A stretch of 64,000 nucleotides of DNA from Paraeggerthella hongkongensis (GTDB lineage: Bacteria > Actinomycetota > Coriobacteriia > Coriobacteriales > Eggerthellaceae): assembly GCF_003340345.1 (NCBI RefSeq), contig NZ_PPTQ01000001.1:186001-250000 (forward strand). The letters are read 5' to 3'. The notes below the pieces were generated by a model, which did no database searches, was not told where the DNA came from, and saw only the letters and a program-made list of their open reading frames with translations. Within the stretch, counting starts at the first letter, position 1. Each line of letters opens with the position of its first letter. Both the position numbers and the translations under genes were made by a program. Below are positions 36,990-45,875 of the stretch, piece by piece.

Positions 36990-38360
36990 ATGCCAACCAA
37001 CGCCGAATACACCCGCGAGTACTTCGACATCCTCGAGCGCCTTGACGGCGACGCAGCCGGCCGACGCGCCGCGTACGACTACATGCAAAGCTCCACCGCC
37101 ATCGTGCACCACCGCGTTGTGGCCTGCTCGTACGTCCCGCGCCTGTTCAACGCGCAAACGTACCGCACTATGAAGGAAACGGCCGAAACCTCGCACCGCA
37201 TCCTGTGCAAGGTGATCGCGCGCTACCTGGAAGACTCCGAGTACCGCCGCGTGTTCGACTTCGATCCGCGCCTTGAAGAGCTCATCCTGCTGCCGCGCGG
37301 CTACGACTCCCTGCTGCCCTTCGCGCGCGTGGACACCTTCCTGAACGAAGACGACTACCGCATGGAGTTCTGCGAGTTCAACGGCGACGGGTCCTCGGGT
37401 ATGAACGAGAACCGCGAGATCACGAACTCCATCGCGAGCTCTCCCGCATTCGAAGCGTTCTCCCGCAACCACCGCGTGGAAGGCTGCGAGCTGTTCGAGT
37501 CCTGGGTCGACGCGTTTCTGTCCATCTACGAAACCTACGAGCACAAGGTGGACAACCCCCGCTTCGCCATCTGCGACTACCTGGAAAACGGCGTGGTCGA
37601 CGAGTTCCACATCTACACCGAGCTGTTCAAGCGCCGCGGCGTGGACTGCGTGGTGGCCGACGTGCGCGACCTGAGCTTCGACGGCGAAACGCTGCGCGAC
37701 GCCGAAGGCAAGCCCGTCAACGCCATCTGGCGCCGCTGCGTCACGAACGACGTCATCGACCATTGGGACGACTCGCAGCAGCTCATCGACGCCGTGCGCG
37801 CAGAGAAGGTGGCGCTCATCGGCAGCTTCGCCGGGCACATCGTGCACGACAAGCAGATATTCAAAGCCCTGTTCGACAAGCGCACCATCGAGTTCTTGGA
37901 CGCCGACGAGATCTCGTTCGTCGAGAGAACCGTGCCCCTGACCGCGTTTTTGGACGACGACCATGTCAACGTCGATCAGATCCGCGCGAACAAGGACGAA
38001 TGGATCATCAAGCCCACCGACCACTACGGGGCCGACGATGTCTACGCAGGCTGCGCCGTTTCGCCCGAACGCTGGGAAGAGCTGGTCGACCGCTTCGCGA
38101 ACGGACGCGCGGGCTACCCCTTCATCGTGCAGCGCTACATTCGCCCCTTCAAGACGCTCACGCTGCCGCCGGACGCGGGGATAGACGGACTTTCCGACGA
38201 CCAGGTGCCCTTCGATCCGCAGATGTACAACAACCTGAACGGCCTGTACCTGTACGACGGCGTGTTCCAGGGCGTGTTCAGCCGCTTGGGGCCCCTGCCC
38301 ACCATCTCGAAGGACATGCAGGGCATGACCGCCGCCACCATCTGGGTTGACAAGGACTAA
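36990..38360 (+). CDS. ATP-grasp protein related to glutathionylspermidine synthases
   Basis: 456 residues. The N-terminal pre-ATP-grasp-like part (ILLPRGYDSLLPFARVDTFL, MEFCEFNGDGSSGMNENREI) and the C-terminal nucleotide part (KDEWIIKPTDHYGADDVYAG, FIVQRYIRPFKTL, LNGLYLYDGVFQGVFSRLG) resemble the glutathionylspermidine-synthase-like and circularly permuted ATP-grasp groups. These form carbon-nitrogen bonds between a carboxylate and an amine; the substrate here is unknown. Start ATG 36990 has AAAGGA upstream. In-frame DNA further up is the GA-rich repeat and is rejected. The DUF1461 gene follows after 11 bases. Confidence 0.75.
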   Translation: MPTNAEYTREYFDILERLDGDAAGRRAAYDYMQSSTAIVHHRVVACSYVPRLFNAQTYRTMKETAETSHRILCKVIARYLEDSEYRRVFDFDPRLEELILLPRGYDSLLPFARVDTFLNEDDYRMEFCEFNGDGSSGMNENREITNSIASSPAFEAFSRNHRVEGCELFESWVDAFLSIYETYEHKVDNPRFAICDYLENGVVDEFHIYTELFKRRGVDCVVADVRDLSFDGETLRDAEGKPVNAIWRRCVTNDVIDHWDDSQQLIDAVRAEKVALIGSFAGHIVHDKQIFKALFDKRTIEFLDADEISFVERTVPLTAFLDDDHVNVDQIRANKDEWIIKPTDHYGADDVYAGCAVSPERWEELVDRFANGRAGYPFIVQRYIRPFKTLTLPPDAGIDGLSDDQVPFDPQMYNNLNGLYLYDGVFQGVFSRLGPLPTISKDMQGMTAATIWVDKD

Positions 38361-38371
38361 GGGAGCCGAAG

Positions 38372-39130
38372 ATGCCGTCGCACGAAACAAGGCGCGGGGC
38401 AAAGCACGGCCTTGCGCAGGGGATTGCCGCCATCGCCCTAGCCGTCACGTTCGTGGCGGCGGGGCTCGGCGCGTGCTGCTTGCCGCAAACCACCGGCATG
38501 CTGGCCGGCATGTTCAGCGGCGCGGACAACCCGTCGACGCCGTTCTCGCACGACGACCTGGTGCAAGCCGCCGTCGCAACGCGCGACTACACCGTGGGGT
38601 CGAACGACCGGGAAGCCGTGTTCGCCATGCTGCGCGACGTCAACAGCAACGCCCAGACGCCCTACGCCGAAGCCGACGAAACGGCCCTTGCCGCCGCGCC
38701 CGACGCCTACACGCTCAACCCCGAAGCGCTCTCGCACCTCGACGACGTGCACCGCGTGATAGCGGCTGCGGGCGTCGCTTTTGCCGCCGTTGCCCTCGCC
38801 GCTGTCGCGTTCTGCGTTTACCTGGGCATACGCGCTGGCAGACGGGCTGTGGGCGGCGCGCTGGCCTGCGCGGGGATCGTCGTGCTGGCCGTGTTCGCCG
38901 CGCTGGCCGCCTGGGTGGTCGTCGACTTCAACGGCTTTTTCGCCGCGTTCCACTCGCTGTTCTTCGCCGACGGAACCTGGACGTTCTCGTACGAGTCGCT
39001 GCTCATCACCATGTACCCGCCCGCATTCTGGATGGGAATGGGGGCCGTCTGGCTGACGGTCACGGGCGCGCTGTCCCTGATCGCCGTGCTCGCGGGAACG
39101 GCGCTGCGGCGCCGTCGCCTCCCCCGTTAA
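38372..39130 (+). CDS. DUF1461 (TIGR01906-type) integral membrane protein
   Basis: 252 residues. An N-terminal membrane helix (GIAAIALAVTFVAAGLGACC) is followed by an extracytoplasmic segment and three more helices (VIAAAGVAFAAVALAAVAFC, ALACAGIVVLAVFAALAAWV, WMGMGAVWLTVTGALSLIAV). The family signature is VDFNGFFAAFHSLFFADGTW with SLLITMYPPAFW. The role of the family is not known. It lies 11 bases after the ATP-grasp gene, so the two are probably cotranscribed. Confidence 0.82.
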   Translation: MPSHETRRGAKHGLAQGIAAIALAVTFVAAGLGACCLPQTTGMLAGMFSGADNPSTPFSHDDLVQAAVATRDYTVGSNDREAVFAMLRDVNSNAQTPYAEADETALAAAPDAYTLNPEALSHLDDVHRVIAAAGVAFAAVALAAVAFCVYLGIRAGRRAVGGALACAGIVVLAVFAALAAWVVVDFNGFFAAFHSLFFADGTWTFSYESLLITMYPPAFWMGMGAVWLTVTGALSLIAVLAGTALRRRRLPR

Positions 39131-39134
39131 GAAG

Positions 39135-39174
39135 GCGCACGGGCGACGCCCTCGGCGAGACGCCGCCCGTGCGC
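39135..39174 (+). terminator. Hairpin after the DUF1461 gene
   Basis: GCGCACGGGCG/CGCCCGTGCGC, 11-bp stem with an inner hairpin, four bases after the stop codon. No T-run follows. Confidence 0.5.
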
Positions 39175-39233
39175 GAGCAGCGTCCCGCTGCTGCTCGGTC
39201 GAGCATTTTGAGTGAGGATGGGCCGGCCGCGGT

Positions 39234-39291
39234 TTGCTCCGGCCTTCGGGTTGTCTATACTTGCAAGCACCGCCGAAGCCCGCGCTTCGGC
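39234..39291 (+). promoter_or_regulatory. Candidate gltX promoter and leader hairpin
   Basis: TTGCTC (39234-39239) and TATACT (39256-39261) have a 16-base spacer. The transcript would begin near 39268 and contain an 8-bp hairpin, GCCGAAGC/GCTTCGGC (39272-39291), before the start codon. Confidence 0.5.
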
Positions 39292-39330
39292 TTGAACATG
39301 ACGTTATTCAACTGGAGGATTACCACGGCT

Positions 39331-40824
39331 ATGACAGACGAGAAGAAAGTTCGCGTTCGATTCGCCCCGTCGCCTACCGGGCGGCTGCACGTAGGCGGAG
39401 CCCGTACGGCCATCTACAACTGGGCGTTCGCCCGCGCGATGGGCGGCGACTTCATCCTGCGCATCGAAGACACCGACCCCGAGCGCTCCACCGAAGAAAA
39501 CGTGCAGGTCATCCTCAATGCCATGAAGTGGCTCGGCCTTGACTGGGACGAAGGCCCCGAGGTGGGCGGCCAGGCCGGACCGTACTTCCAAACCCAGCGC
39601 ATGGACACGTACGCCGCAGCGCTCGAACTCATGAAAGAGCGCGGCAGCGTGTACCCCTGCTTCTGCACGAAAGAAGAGCTCGACGCCAAGCGCGCCGCAG
39701 CCGAGGCGAACGAAGGCGGCTACGCCGGCTACGACCGCACCTGTCGCTGCATCGACCCCGCTGACGCAGCTGCGCGCATCGCCGCAGGCGAGCCGCACGT
39801 GTGGCGTTTGCGCGTGCCCGAGAACCACGGCCCCATCGAGTTCGACGACGCCGTGTACGGCCACGTGAGCTTCCCGGCCGAGGTGATGGACGACATGATC
39901 GTCGTGCGCACGGACGGCTCCCCCACCTACAACTTCGCCGTGGTGTGCGACGACGCGAACATGGGCGTCACGCACGTCATCCGCGGCGATGACCACCTGT
40001 CCAACACGCCGCGCCAGATCCTCATCTACGAGGCGCTCGGCTTCGACGTGCCCACGTTCGCGCACCTGTCGATGATCCTGGGGCCGGACGGCAAGAAGCT
40101 GTCGAAGCGCCACGGCGCGGCCTCGGTCGAGGAGTTCTGCGAACGCGGCTACCTGCCCGACGCCATGGTGAACTTCCTGGCGCTTCTGGGCTGGTCGCTC
40201 GACGGCGAGACGACGCTCATCGACCGCGCCACCCTGTGCGAGCGCTTCAGCCTGGACCGCGTGACCAAGAAAGACGCCGTGTTCGACGAGACGAAGCTGG
40301 ACTGGATGAACGGCCAGTACATCAAGGACATGGGCGCGAACGCCTGGGTGCAAGCGTCGCTTCCCTGGCTGCTGGAGCTGGGCGCCACGCCGGAGGACAT
40401 CTCTGCGCGCGCCGAGTTCTACCTGGGGCTGTATCCCCTGGTGGCGGAACGCCTGACGCGCCTCGACGACGTGGTTTCCAAGCTGGGCTTCATGTTCTGG
40501 GGGCCCGAAGTGCGCGAGCTTGACGAAAAGAGCGTCAACAAGGTGCTCAAGAAGGAGGGCGCTCGCGCCGACGAAGCTCTGGCGGCCTGCCGCGGCGTGC
40601 TTGCCGACCAAAGCGTGGCCTGGGAAGCCGAAGCGCTGCAGGAAGCATGCCGCGCCGTGGGCGAGCAGCTGGAACTGAAACCGAAGCTGCTGTTCCAGCC
40701 CCTGCGCGTGGCCGTATGCGGCAACATGGTGTCGCCGCCGCTGTTCGAGAGCATCGAACTTCTGCCGCGCGAGGACGTGCTTACGCGCATCGACCAGGTG
40801 GCAAGCGAGGCGTTCGGTGGCTGA
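39331..40824 (+). CDS. gltX: Glutamyl-tRNA synthetase
   Basis: 497 residues, class I synthetase. Begins RVRFAPSPTGRLHVGGARTA, then RIEDTDPERS, VYPCFCTKEELD, VRTDGSPTYNFAVVCDD and the KMSKS-equivalent GKKLSKRHGA. Cysteines in CFC and TCRC may hold a zinc. ATG 39331 is preceded by GGAGG; an ATG ten codons earlier (39299) lies before that site. It overlaps the ferredoxin-protein start by 8 bases. Whether it is discriminating (Glu only) cannot be judged from sequence alone. Confidence 0.96.
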   Translation: MTDEKKVRVRFAPSPTGRLHVGGARTAIYNWAFARAMGGDFILRIEDTDPERSTEENVQVILNAMKWLGLDWDEGPEVGGQAGPYFQTQRMDTYAAALELMKERGSVYPCFCTKEELDAKRAAAEANEGGYAGYDRTCRCIDPADAAARIAAGEPHVWRLRVPENHGPIEFDDAVYGHVSFPAEVMDDMIVVRTDGSPTYNFAVVCDDANMGVTHVIRGDDHLSNTPRQILIYEALGFDVPTFAHLSMILGPDGKKLSKRHGAASVEEFCERGYLPDAMVNFLALLGWSLDGETTLIDRATLCERFSLDRVTKKDAVFDETKLDWMNGQYIKDMGANAWVQASLPWLLELGATPEDISARAEFYLGLYPLVAERLTRLDDVVSKLGFMFWGPEVRELDEKSVNKVLKKEGARADEALAACRGVLADQSVAWEAEALQEACRAVGEQLELKPKLLFQPLRVAVCGNMVSPPLFESIELLPREDVLTRIDQVASEAFGG

Positions 40825-41914
40825 GGTCGCCGACAACACGCAGGATGAGCGGACCGTGCACCCGCAGCGCATTCTTGTGCTGCGGGATTTCTGCACGCGA
40901 TTCCGGGGCTCGGCATGCGACCGCTGCGCACGCGCATGCCCCCACGGCGCCATTGAATTCAACTCCGAGGAACTGCCCGTCATCGATGCGCAAACCTGCA
41001 CGAACTGCGGCATCTGCCTGGGAATCTGCGACGCGTTCACCTCCACGCGCGTGACGATGATCGACCTGCACGCCCGCGTGCGGCGCATCGCCCTGCGCGG
41101 CGAGGACGTGGTGATCACCTGCAAGGAAAACATCTTCCCCGGATTCCAGCCTGCCGCCAACGTGGTGGTGCTGCCCTGCCTGGCCACGCTTTCCCCGGAG
41201 TTCTGGACGCTCGTTTTGGCCGAGAACATCCCCGTGAGCATCGCAGGGGACCTGGCTTACTGCGCAGACTGCGACCGGGCGGGAGAGTTCGGCGAAATGC
41301 TGTTCACGCACGCCATTGCCACGGCGGAGCAGTGGACGGGACGCAAGGTGGGCTACCTTGAAACAATCCCTGAAAAGGAGAACCTGGTCAAAGATCTGGC
41401 GAATCCCGAAGGGGTCGATCGGCGCAGCGCGTTCACGAATCTGGCGGCCGACGTGGCAGACGTCGCCTCGGGCAAGCGCCGTCTGCGCAACTCGGACGTT
41501 TTGCAGCAATTTTACGAGCGCAAGGAGCGCGCACGGGCGCGAGCGCGGCTCAACCTCAACGAAAGCCCGCAGTTCAACGACTTCGCCCCCGAAGGACACA
41601 CGAAGCAGACCATGCATCCCAAACGGCGCATGCTGCTCGAAGCCATCGACCGCGAGCCCGCCATCGCCCCGAACGTACCGGTTGTCATATCCTGCACCGA
41701 CCGTGCGCTGTGCACGAACGCGCTTGACTGCGCGGCCGTCTGCCCGACCGGCGCGCGCTACCCAGACCCCGCAGACGGGACGCTTGCTTTCGATGCACGC
41801 TACTGCATAGGCTGCGGCCTGTGCGTAAGCGCCTGCGCGCAAGGAGCCGTGCAATTGATCGAGGAAAGCGCCGAAGTTTTCCTTACCGAAGAAGCTGGGT
41901 GCGAACAAGCCTAG
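40817..41914 (+). CDS. Four-cluster 4Fe-4S ferredoxin-type protein
   Basis: 365 residues. N-terminal double ferredoxin: C-x7-C-x2-C-x3-CP (GSACDRCARACPHGAIEF) and CTNCGICLGICDAF. C-terminal double ferredoxin: SCTDRALCTNALDCAAVCPT and YCIGCGLCVSACAQGAV. The middle (VVVLPCLATL, GDLAYCADCDRAGEFGEM) has further cysteines. No membrane segment. Each ferredoxin unit can carry a [4Fe-4S] cluster, so four are likely. I infer a soluble electron carrier or scaffold in anaerobic metabolism; the specific partner is unknown. The GTG at 40817 overlaps gltX by 8 bases, so it may be translationally coupled to it. Confidence 0.85.
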   Translation: MAEVADNTQDERTVHPQRILVLRDFCTRFRGSACDRCARACPHGAIEFNSEELPVIDAQTCTNCGICLGICDAFTSTRVTMIDLHARVRRIALRGEDVVITCKENIFPGFQPAANVVVLPCLATLSPEFWTLVLAENIPVSIAGDLAYCADCDRAGEFGEMLFTHAIATAEQWTGRKVGYLETIPEKENLVKDLANPEGVDRRSAFTNLAADVADVASGKRRLRNSDVLQQFYERKERARARARLNLNESPQFNDFAPEGHTKQTMHPKRRMLLEAIDREPAIAPNVPVVISCTDRALCTNALDCAAVCPTGARYPDPADGTLAFDARYCIGCGLCVSACAQGAVQLIEESAEVFLTEEAGCEQA

Positions 41915-41968
41915 CAAAGCCCGCGACACGTCACCGCACGCCGCAACGAAGAGTTTCAGGAGGGTCAC

Positions 41969-43021
41969 ATGAACGAACCCGAGCGCCCCGAGGGCGACCA
42001 GCAAAACGACCAGCCCGCGCCGCCTTACGGCCAGCAGCCCTACAGCAGCACGAGCCAGCCGCCGCAGCCCCCGGCATACGGCGGCCCCCAGCCGCAGCAG
42101 CCGCAATCCCCCTACGCCGGCGCGCCCTCGCCGCACTACGCGTCGGCGGGCCAGCCGCCGCAGCCGCAGCCCCCGTACCCCGTGCAGCCTCCCTACCCGG
42201 CCTACCCGGCCGCCGCGCAGCCACCGCAAAAGAAGAAGGTATGGCCTTGGGTGCTCTGCGGGTGCCTGCTGGCGTTCGTTTTAGGCATTGGCGGATGCGT
42301 CGGCTGCGTAGCGTGCGGAGCCCTGTACTTCGATCGCAGCTACAACGATTCGTTCGACCCTCGCTACGACGGACCGGGATACGGATACAACCATTCCTAC
42401 GAAAACGGCAACCCGGACGACTACGGCACCAGCCGCTACGAAGGGCTTACGCTCGAGGATATCGAGAAAGCGGTGGGCGATCTTCCGAGCACCGTCGAGG
42501 ACGGTCGCTGCACAGCCGGCGTGTACCAGATAGGCCCGGGAAAGGACATCGAGCCGGGACTCTACTTCCTCGAAGGAAGCTCGGATGCCGAGGGCACCTA
42601 CTACGTGTTCGATCGCGACGACGACACGGGAACCTATTCGCTTGAGCTGGCGGTCTCGTATTTCGGCAACTACTTCGCACAGCTTGAGGCCGGCGACGCG
42701 ATCGCCTTCCTGCCCGGCAAAGACGAGCTGCGCATGTACCCGAGCAAGGCGGCGAGCTTCGCCCCCGCGGCTCCCTACGAGAACGGGCTGTATCGCGTGG
42801 GAGTCGATATCCCCGCCGGAACGTACACCGTCACGGTGAGCGCCGAGGCGTCCGCGAACGCATCGCAGGACAGCGCGGCGTTCGTCATGAAGGATCTCGA
42901 CTTCGACAGCGATTCCATTACGCAGACGAAGTACGTGATCGCAGGGGGATCCCAAACCGTTACCGTGACGGACGGCGATTACCTGGAGCTGTACGCCGCC
43001 GTTGCAACTCCCGCGGAATAA
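41969..43021 (+). CDS. Pro/Gln-rich membrane-anchored protein with two repeats
   Basis: 350 residues. Residues 1-86 are low-complexity Pro/Gln/Tyr (PPYGQQPYSS, PQPQQPQSPY). About 91-120 is one hydrophobic, Cys-rich helix (VLCGCLLAFVLGIGGCVGCV) preceded by KKK, so the N-terminus should be inside. Outside, two related segments follow: about 184-258 (AGVYQIGPGKDIEPGLYFLE) and about 273-342 (NGLYRVGVDIPAGTYTVTV), both G-x-Y-x-[VI]-G-x-DI-x-[AP]-G-x-Y. The function is unknown. AGGAGG precedes the ATG. Confidence 0.7.
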   Translation: MNEPERPEGDQQNDQPAPPYGQQPYSSTSQPPQPPAYGGPQPQQPQSPYAGAPSPHYASAGQPPQPQPPYPVQPPYPAYPAAAQPPQKKKVWPWVLCGCLLAFVLGIGGCVGCVACGALYFDRSYNDSFDPRYDGPGYGYNHSYENGNPDDYGTSRYEGLTLEDIEKAVGDLPSTVEDGRCTAGVYQIGPGKDIEPGLYFLEGSSDAEGTYYVFDRDDDTGTYSLELAVSYFGNYFAQLEAGDAIAFLPGKDELRMYPSKAASFAPAAPYENGLYRVGVDIPAGTYTVTVSAEASANASQDSAAFVMKDLDFDSDSITQTKYVIAGGSQTVTVTDGDYLELYAAVATPAE

Positions 43022-43049
43022 ACCCGACCGCACATTGACGCAACCTCGC

Positions 43050-43074
43050 AACGCCCCGGCTTCGTCGGGGCGTT
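43050..43074 (+). terminator. Hairpin after the Pro/Gln-rich protein gene
   Basis: AACGCCCCG/CGGGGCGTT, 9-bp stem with a 7-base loop, 28 bases after the stop codon. There is no T-run. Confidence 0.45.
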
Positions 43075-43104
43075 CGCATCGAGTACCCGGAAAAGGAGAC
43101 GCCC

Positions 43105-43506
43105 ATGCTTTCCGAAAACCCTTCCCTTGAAGAAATCGCAGCCGTGTTCGAGAACGATCGCTTCGCCACCCAAGCAGCTGGCTGCCGCGTGGTCGAAGGA
43201 TGCAGGGGACGAGCCGTGTGCGACATGAAACTGTCGGACGTGCACCGAAACGCAATGGGAAGCGTCATGGGCGGAGCCATCTTCACGTTGGCGGACTTCG
43301 CCTTGGCCATAGCCTGCAACATCGGCGAAAAGCCCACCGTTTCCGTAGACCATGCCATCAGCTTCCTCCGCTCGACGAAAGGGTCGAAGCTGACCGCGAC
43401 TGCCACATGCGACAAGCCAGGCAGCCACCTGGCCTTCTACACCGTTGTCGTCGAGGACGACCTGGGCAAGCAGATCGCGCGCATGACGGCTACGTGCTAC
43501 CGGTAA
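43105..43506 (+). CDS. Hotdog-fold thioesterase (PaaI type)
   Basis: 133 residues. The hotdog core is seen: VHRNAMGSVMGGAIFTLADF, with Gly/Ala pattern and the catalytic-region Asp, then VSVDHAISFLRSTKGSKLTA and SHLAFYTVVVEDDLGKQIAR. The family cleaves acyl-CoA thioesters; the substrate is unknown. AAAGGAG precedes the ATG at 43105. A second, unrelated copy of the fold is at 51.8 kb on the other strand. Confidence 0.82.
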   Translation: MLSENPSLEEIAAVFENDRFATQAAGCRVVEGCRGRAVCDMKLSDVHRNAMGSVMGGAIFTLADFALAIACNIGEKPTVSVDHAISFLRSTKGSKLTATATCDKPGSHLAFYTVVVEDDLGKQIARMTATCYR

Positions 43507-43606
43507 GCAAGCGCGACCGGAAGCCACGGGAGCGCTCGGGATTCGGGCGCACCACCAGAACGCTACTTACCCGAAGATAATCGAACCGGCGTTTCGGGCG
43601 AGGCCG

Positions 43607-44698
43607 CTACCCCATGCGGTCGAAGAAGGCGCGCGCGTTTTCGAAGAACACCTTGTCGGCAACGTTCGGCCCGAACTGTCGCTCGAGCAGCGCGTGCAAG
43701 TCGGCGGCGCGATCGCATGGATCGAGCCAGCTGGGCACGTCGCAGCCGTCGTAGTCGCTACCGAGCGCAAGCACGTCCTCCCCTGCCGTTTCCAAGATGC
43801 GATCGACGTGACGCAGCACGTCGTCAGGCGAAGGATCGGCATGCAGGTCCGATAGGAAGTCCCGGCAGAAATTCAATCCGACGATGCCTTGGCAGTCGGC
43901 AATCTCGCGCAACTGCCAATCCTCCAGGTTGCGCGGATGGTCGCATATCGCCCGCGCGTTCGAATGCGAAGCGGCGAAGGGTCGGGAGGCTATCGCGCAT
44001 ACGTCCCTGAAACCCGCCTCGTTCAGATGGGAAACGTCCACCACGATGCCGCGCGCTTCCAATTCGCGCACGCACGCGCCCCCGAACGAAGTTAATCCGT
44101 CAAGCGTTTCGTTGCCGCTTCCCAACGCATTCCGGCCGTTCCAGGTAAGGGTGACCATGCGCACCCCGGCTTCCGCCAACGCGTCAAGGCGCGCCGACGC
44201 CTTTCCGTCATCCTGCAGAAACGACGCGCCCTCCACGGTGAGCATCCCGGCGGTCTTGCTCGCCGCAAACGCATCCTCGATCTCGCACACGTCGCGCACG
44301 CGCGCGATTGCATCGCGATGGCGCTCCAAAGACGTCTCCCAAAACCTTCTCACGCGCTCGAACAGCGCCCACGCTGCATCGCCTTGCAGCTGGTCGGGGA
44401 CGAACACCGCAAAGCACTGGCACCAGGAAAACGGCGCGGTGCGTGCAAGCGAAACATGGGCGGCGTTGTCCGCCAGCGAGCTCATGCGCGAGCGAGGAAT
44501 CGCCGCATCATGCTCGGCGAACCCGCCCGGAACCCCGGGATCGCCCGAAAGCGCCAGGCGATCGAGCGTATCGCAATGCAGGTCGAACACGCGCAAGCGA
44601 TCAGGATTCGCATCCTTCGCTTGAGAGAAGGCATCGTCTCCCCACAGCTTGGCAGCCTCCTCAGGCGAAGCATCTCCCAACGTCATGAACAGCCCCAC
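43607..44698 (-). CDS. Membrane dipeptidase family (M19) metallopeptidase
   Basis: 363 residues. Metal-site motifs of the M19 family: FDLHCDTLD (HxD), the bridging Glu in LTVEGASFL, DVSHLNEAG, ASHSNAR and LGSDYDGCD. The family hydrolyses dipeptides and is related to renal dipeptidase. No signal peptide, so probably cytoplasmic. GTG 44698 has GAGAGGAG upstream. It appears monocistronic, with about 120 bases to the DUF1697 remnant. Confidence 0.9.
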   Translation of the reverse strand: MGLFMTLGDASPEEAAKLWGDDAFSQAKDANPDRLRVFDLHCDTLDRLALSGDPGVPGGFAEHDAAIPRSRMSSLADNAAHVSLARTAPFSWCQCFAVFVPDQLQGDAAWALFERVRRFWETSLERHRDAIARVRDVCEIEDAFAASKTAGMLTVEGASFLQDDGKASARLDALAEAGVRMVTLTWNGRNALGSGNETLDGLTSFGGACVRELEARGIVVDVSHLNEAGFRDVCAIASRPFAASHSNARAICDHPRNLEDWQLREIADCQGIVGLNFCRDFLSDLHADPSPDDVLRHVDRILETAGEDVLALGSDYDGCDVPSWLDPCDRAADLHALLERQFGPNVADKVFFENARAFFDRMG

Positions 44699-44817
44699 GG
44701 CCGCGCTCCTCTCTCGCGAATCGCATCAAAGCCTTGCTATTGTACCGCTGCAAAGCCCCTTGCGCGCACGCTTTCAATAGGCACCGACCGAATCAAAACC
44801 TTTGCAAAGGCGGCGTT

Positions 44818-44901
44818 ATGAAAAGATATGTTGCGCTTCTTCGCGGCGTGAACGTGAGCGGCAAAAACGCCATTCCCATGGCAGAGCTGAAGAAGCGCTA
44901 A
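44818..44901 (+). pseudogene. Truncated 5' fragment of a DUF1697 gene
   Basis: An ATG frame of 27 codons reads MKRYVALLRGVNVSGKN, then AIPMAELKKR and stop. This is the N-terminus of the DUF1697 family (RGVNVGGKNKIPMAELK), normally about 180 residues. The rest is missing. Its last bases overlap the stop codon of the convergent EamA gene, so an old deletion or insertion joined the two. Confidence 0.75.
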
Positions 44902-45875
44902 TCGAGCGTATCAGCTGCTTCGCCCTTCGGTTGCGGCTTCTCGCCCGTGACCAGGAAGATCATGGCAACCATAAGCACGAAGCCCGCCCAATCGGCGCCC
45001 GTGAACACCGTCCCCAGCCAAAGCGCCGCGAACACCGTAGCGCCCAGCGGCTCCATCGTCCCCAGCAGGCTGCCCTTCACCGGGCCCACCACCGACACGC
45101 CATGCAAATACAGACCGTACGCCGCGAACGTGCCCACCGCGATGATCGCCGCGACCACCGCCCAGCCGGCCGCGTCGAAGCTGGGGACGACCGGCGGCTG
45201 GCCCCAGGCCGCGCCCGCCAGCCACATTCCAAACGCCGCTAACCCGCCCGCGAACATGCCCAGCCCTGTTACGGGCAAGCTTCCCCATTGCGCGAACAGG
45301 CGCTTCGGATACACGATGTAGAACGCGACCGCCAAGCCGTTGGCAACGCTCCACAGCAGGCCCTCAACCGGCACCGCGAACGCTCCGGGATCGGCCTGCG
45401 TGGCGATAAGCCACGTTGCCACCATCGCCAAAACCAAGCCGATCAGCTCGCGCCGCTGTGGCAGCTTCCTTGTAGACAAGCACGCATATAGCATGACGAA
45501 CACGATGCCCATGCATTGCAGCACGGTAGCCGTGCCGGCATTCGTGTACTCGACGACGATCGTGTACGTGATCTGAGAAGGATACAGCCCAACCACGCCC
45601 AGCACCGCCAAACGCGCCAAGGTCGCCCGATCGCGCAGCATCGTCAGAACGTGCGCGCGTTGGCGAACCAGCAGCACCGCCAAGAACAGCAAGCCCGCCC
45701 CCAGCATGCGCGCCGCCGTGATGAACGCGGGAGAAGCCCCGTACCCCGCGATCAGAAACTGCGCGCACGCCCCCGAGAACCCCCACAGCGACGCGCCCGC
45801 CAAAGCAGCCGCGATCCCGCGCCAGAAACGCTGGCGAAAAAACGCCTTGCCCGCCCGTACGACCTCGCCCGTCAC
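44898..45875 (-). CDS. EamA (DMT superfamily) transporter
   Basis: 325 residues with about ten membrane segments in two EamA repeats (IAAALAGASLWGFSGACAQF; VVAAIIAVGTFAAYGLYLHG). The family exports or imports small metabolites; the substrate cannot be told. The GTG start at 45875 overlaps the mfd stop (GTGA), so it is coupled to mfd. It ends against the DUF1697 remnant. Confidence 0.87.
   Translation of the reverse strand: MTGEVVRAGKAFFRQRFWRGIAAALAGASLWGFSGACAQFLIAGYGASPAFITAARMLGAGLLFLAVLLVRQRAHVLTMLRDRATLARLAVLGVVGLYPSQITYTIVVEYTNAGTATVLQCMGIVFVMLYACLSTRKLPQRRELIGLVLAMVATWLIATQADPGAFAVPVEGLLWSVANGLAVAFYIVYPKRLFAQWGSLPVTGLGMFAGGLAAFGMWLAGAAWGQPPVVPSFDAAGWAVVAAIIAVGTFAAYGLYLHGVSVVGPVKGSLLGTMEPLGATVFAALWLGTVFTGADWAGFVLMVAMIFLVTGEKPQPKGEAADTLD

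Noticed and set aside
38347-40824. 825-residue frame joining DUF1461 region to gltX
   Set aside because: The first 330 residues are out of frame with the DUF1461 gene; GltX begins at 39331.
44818-44901. Functional small protein of 27 residues
   Set aside because: It matches the first 27 residues of the much longer DUF1697 family, so it is a truncated remnant rather than a small gene.
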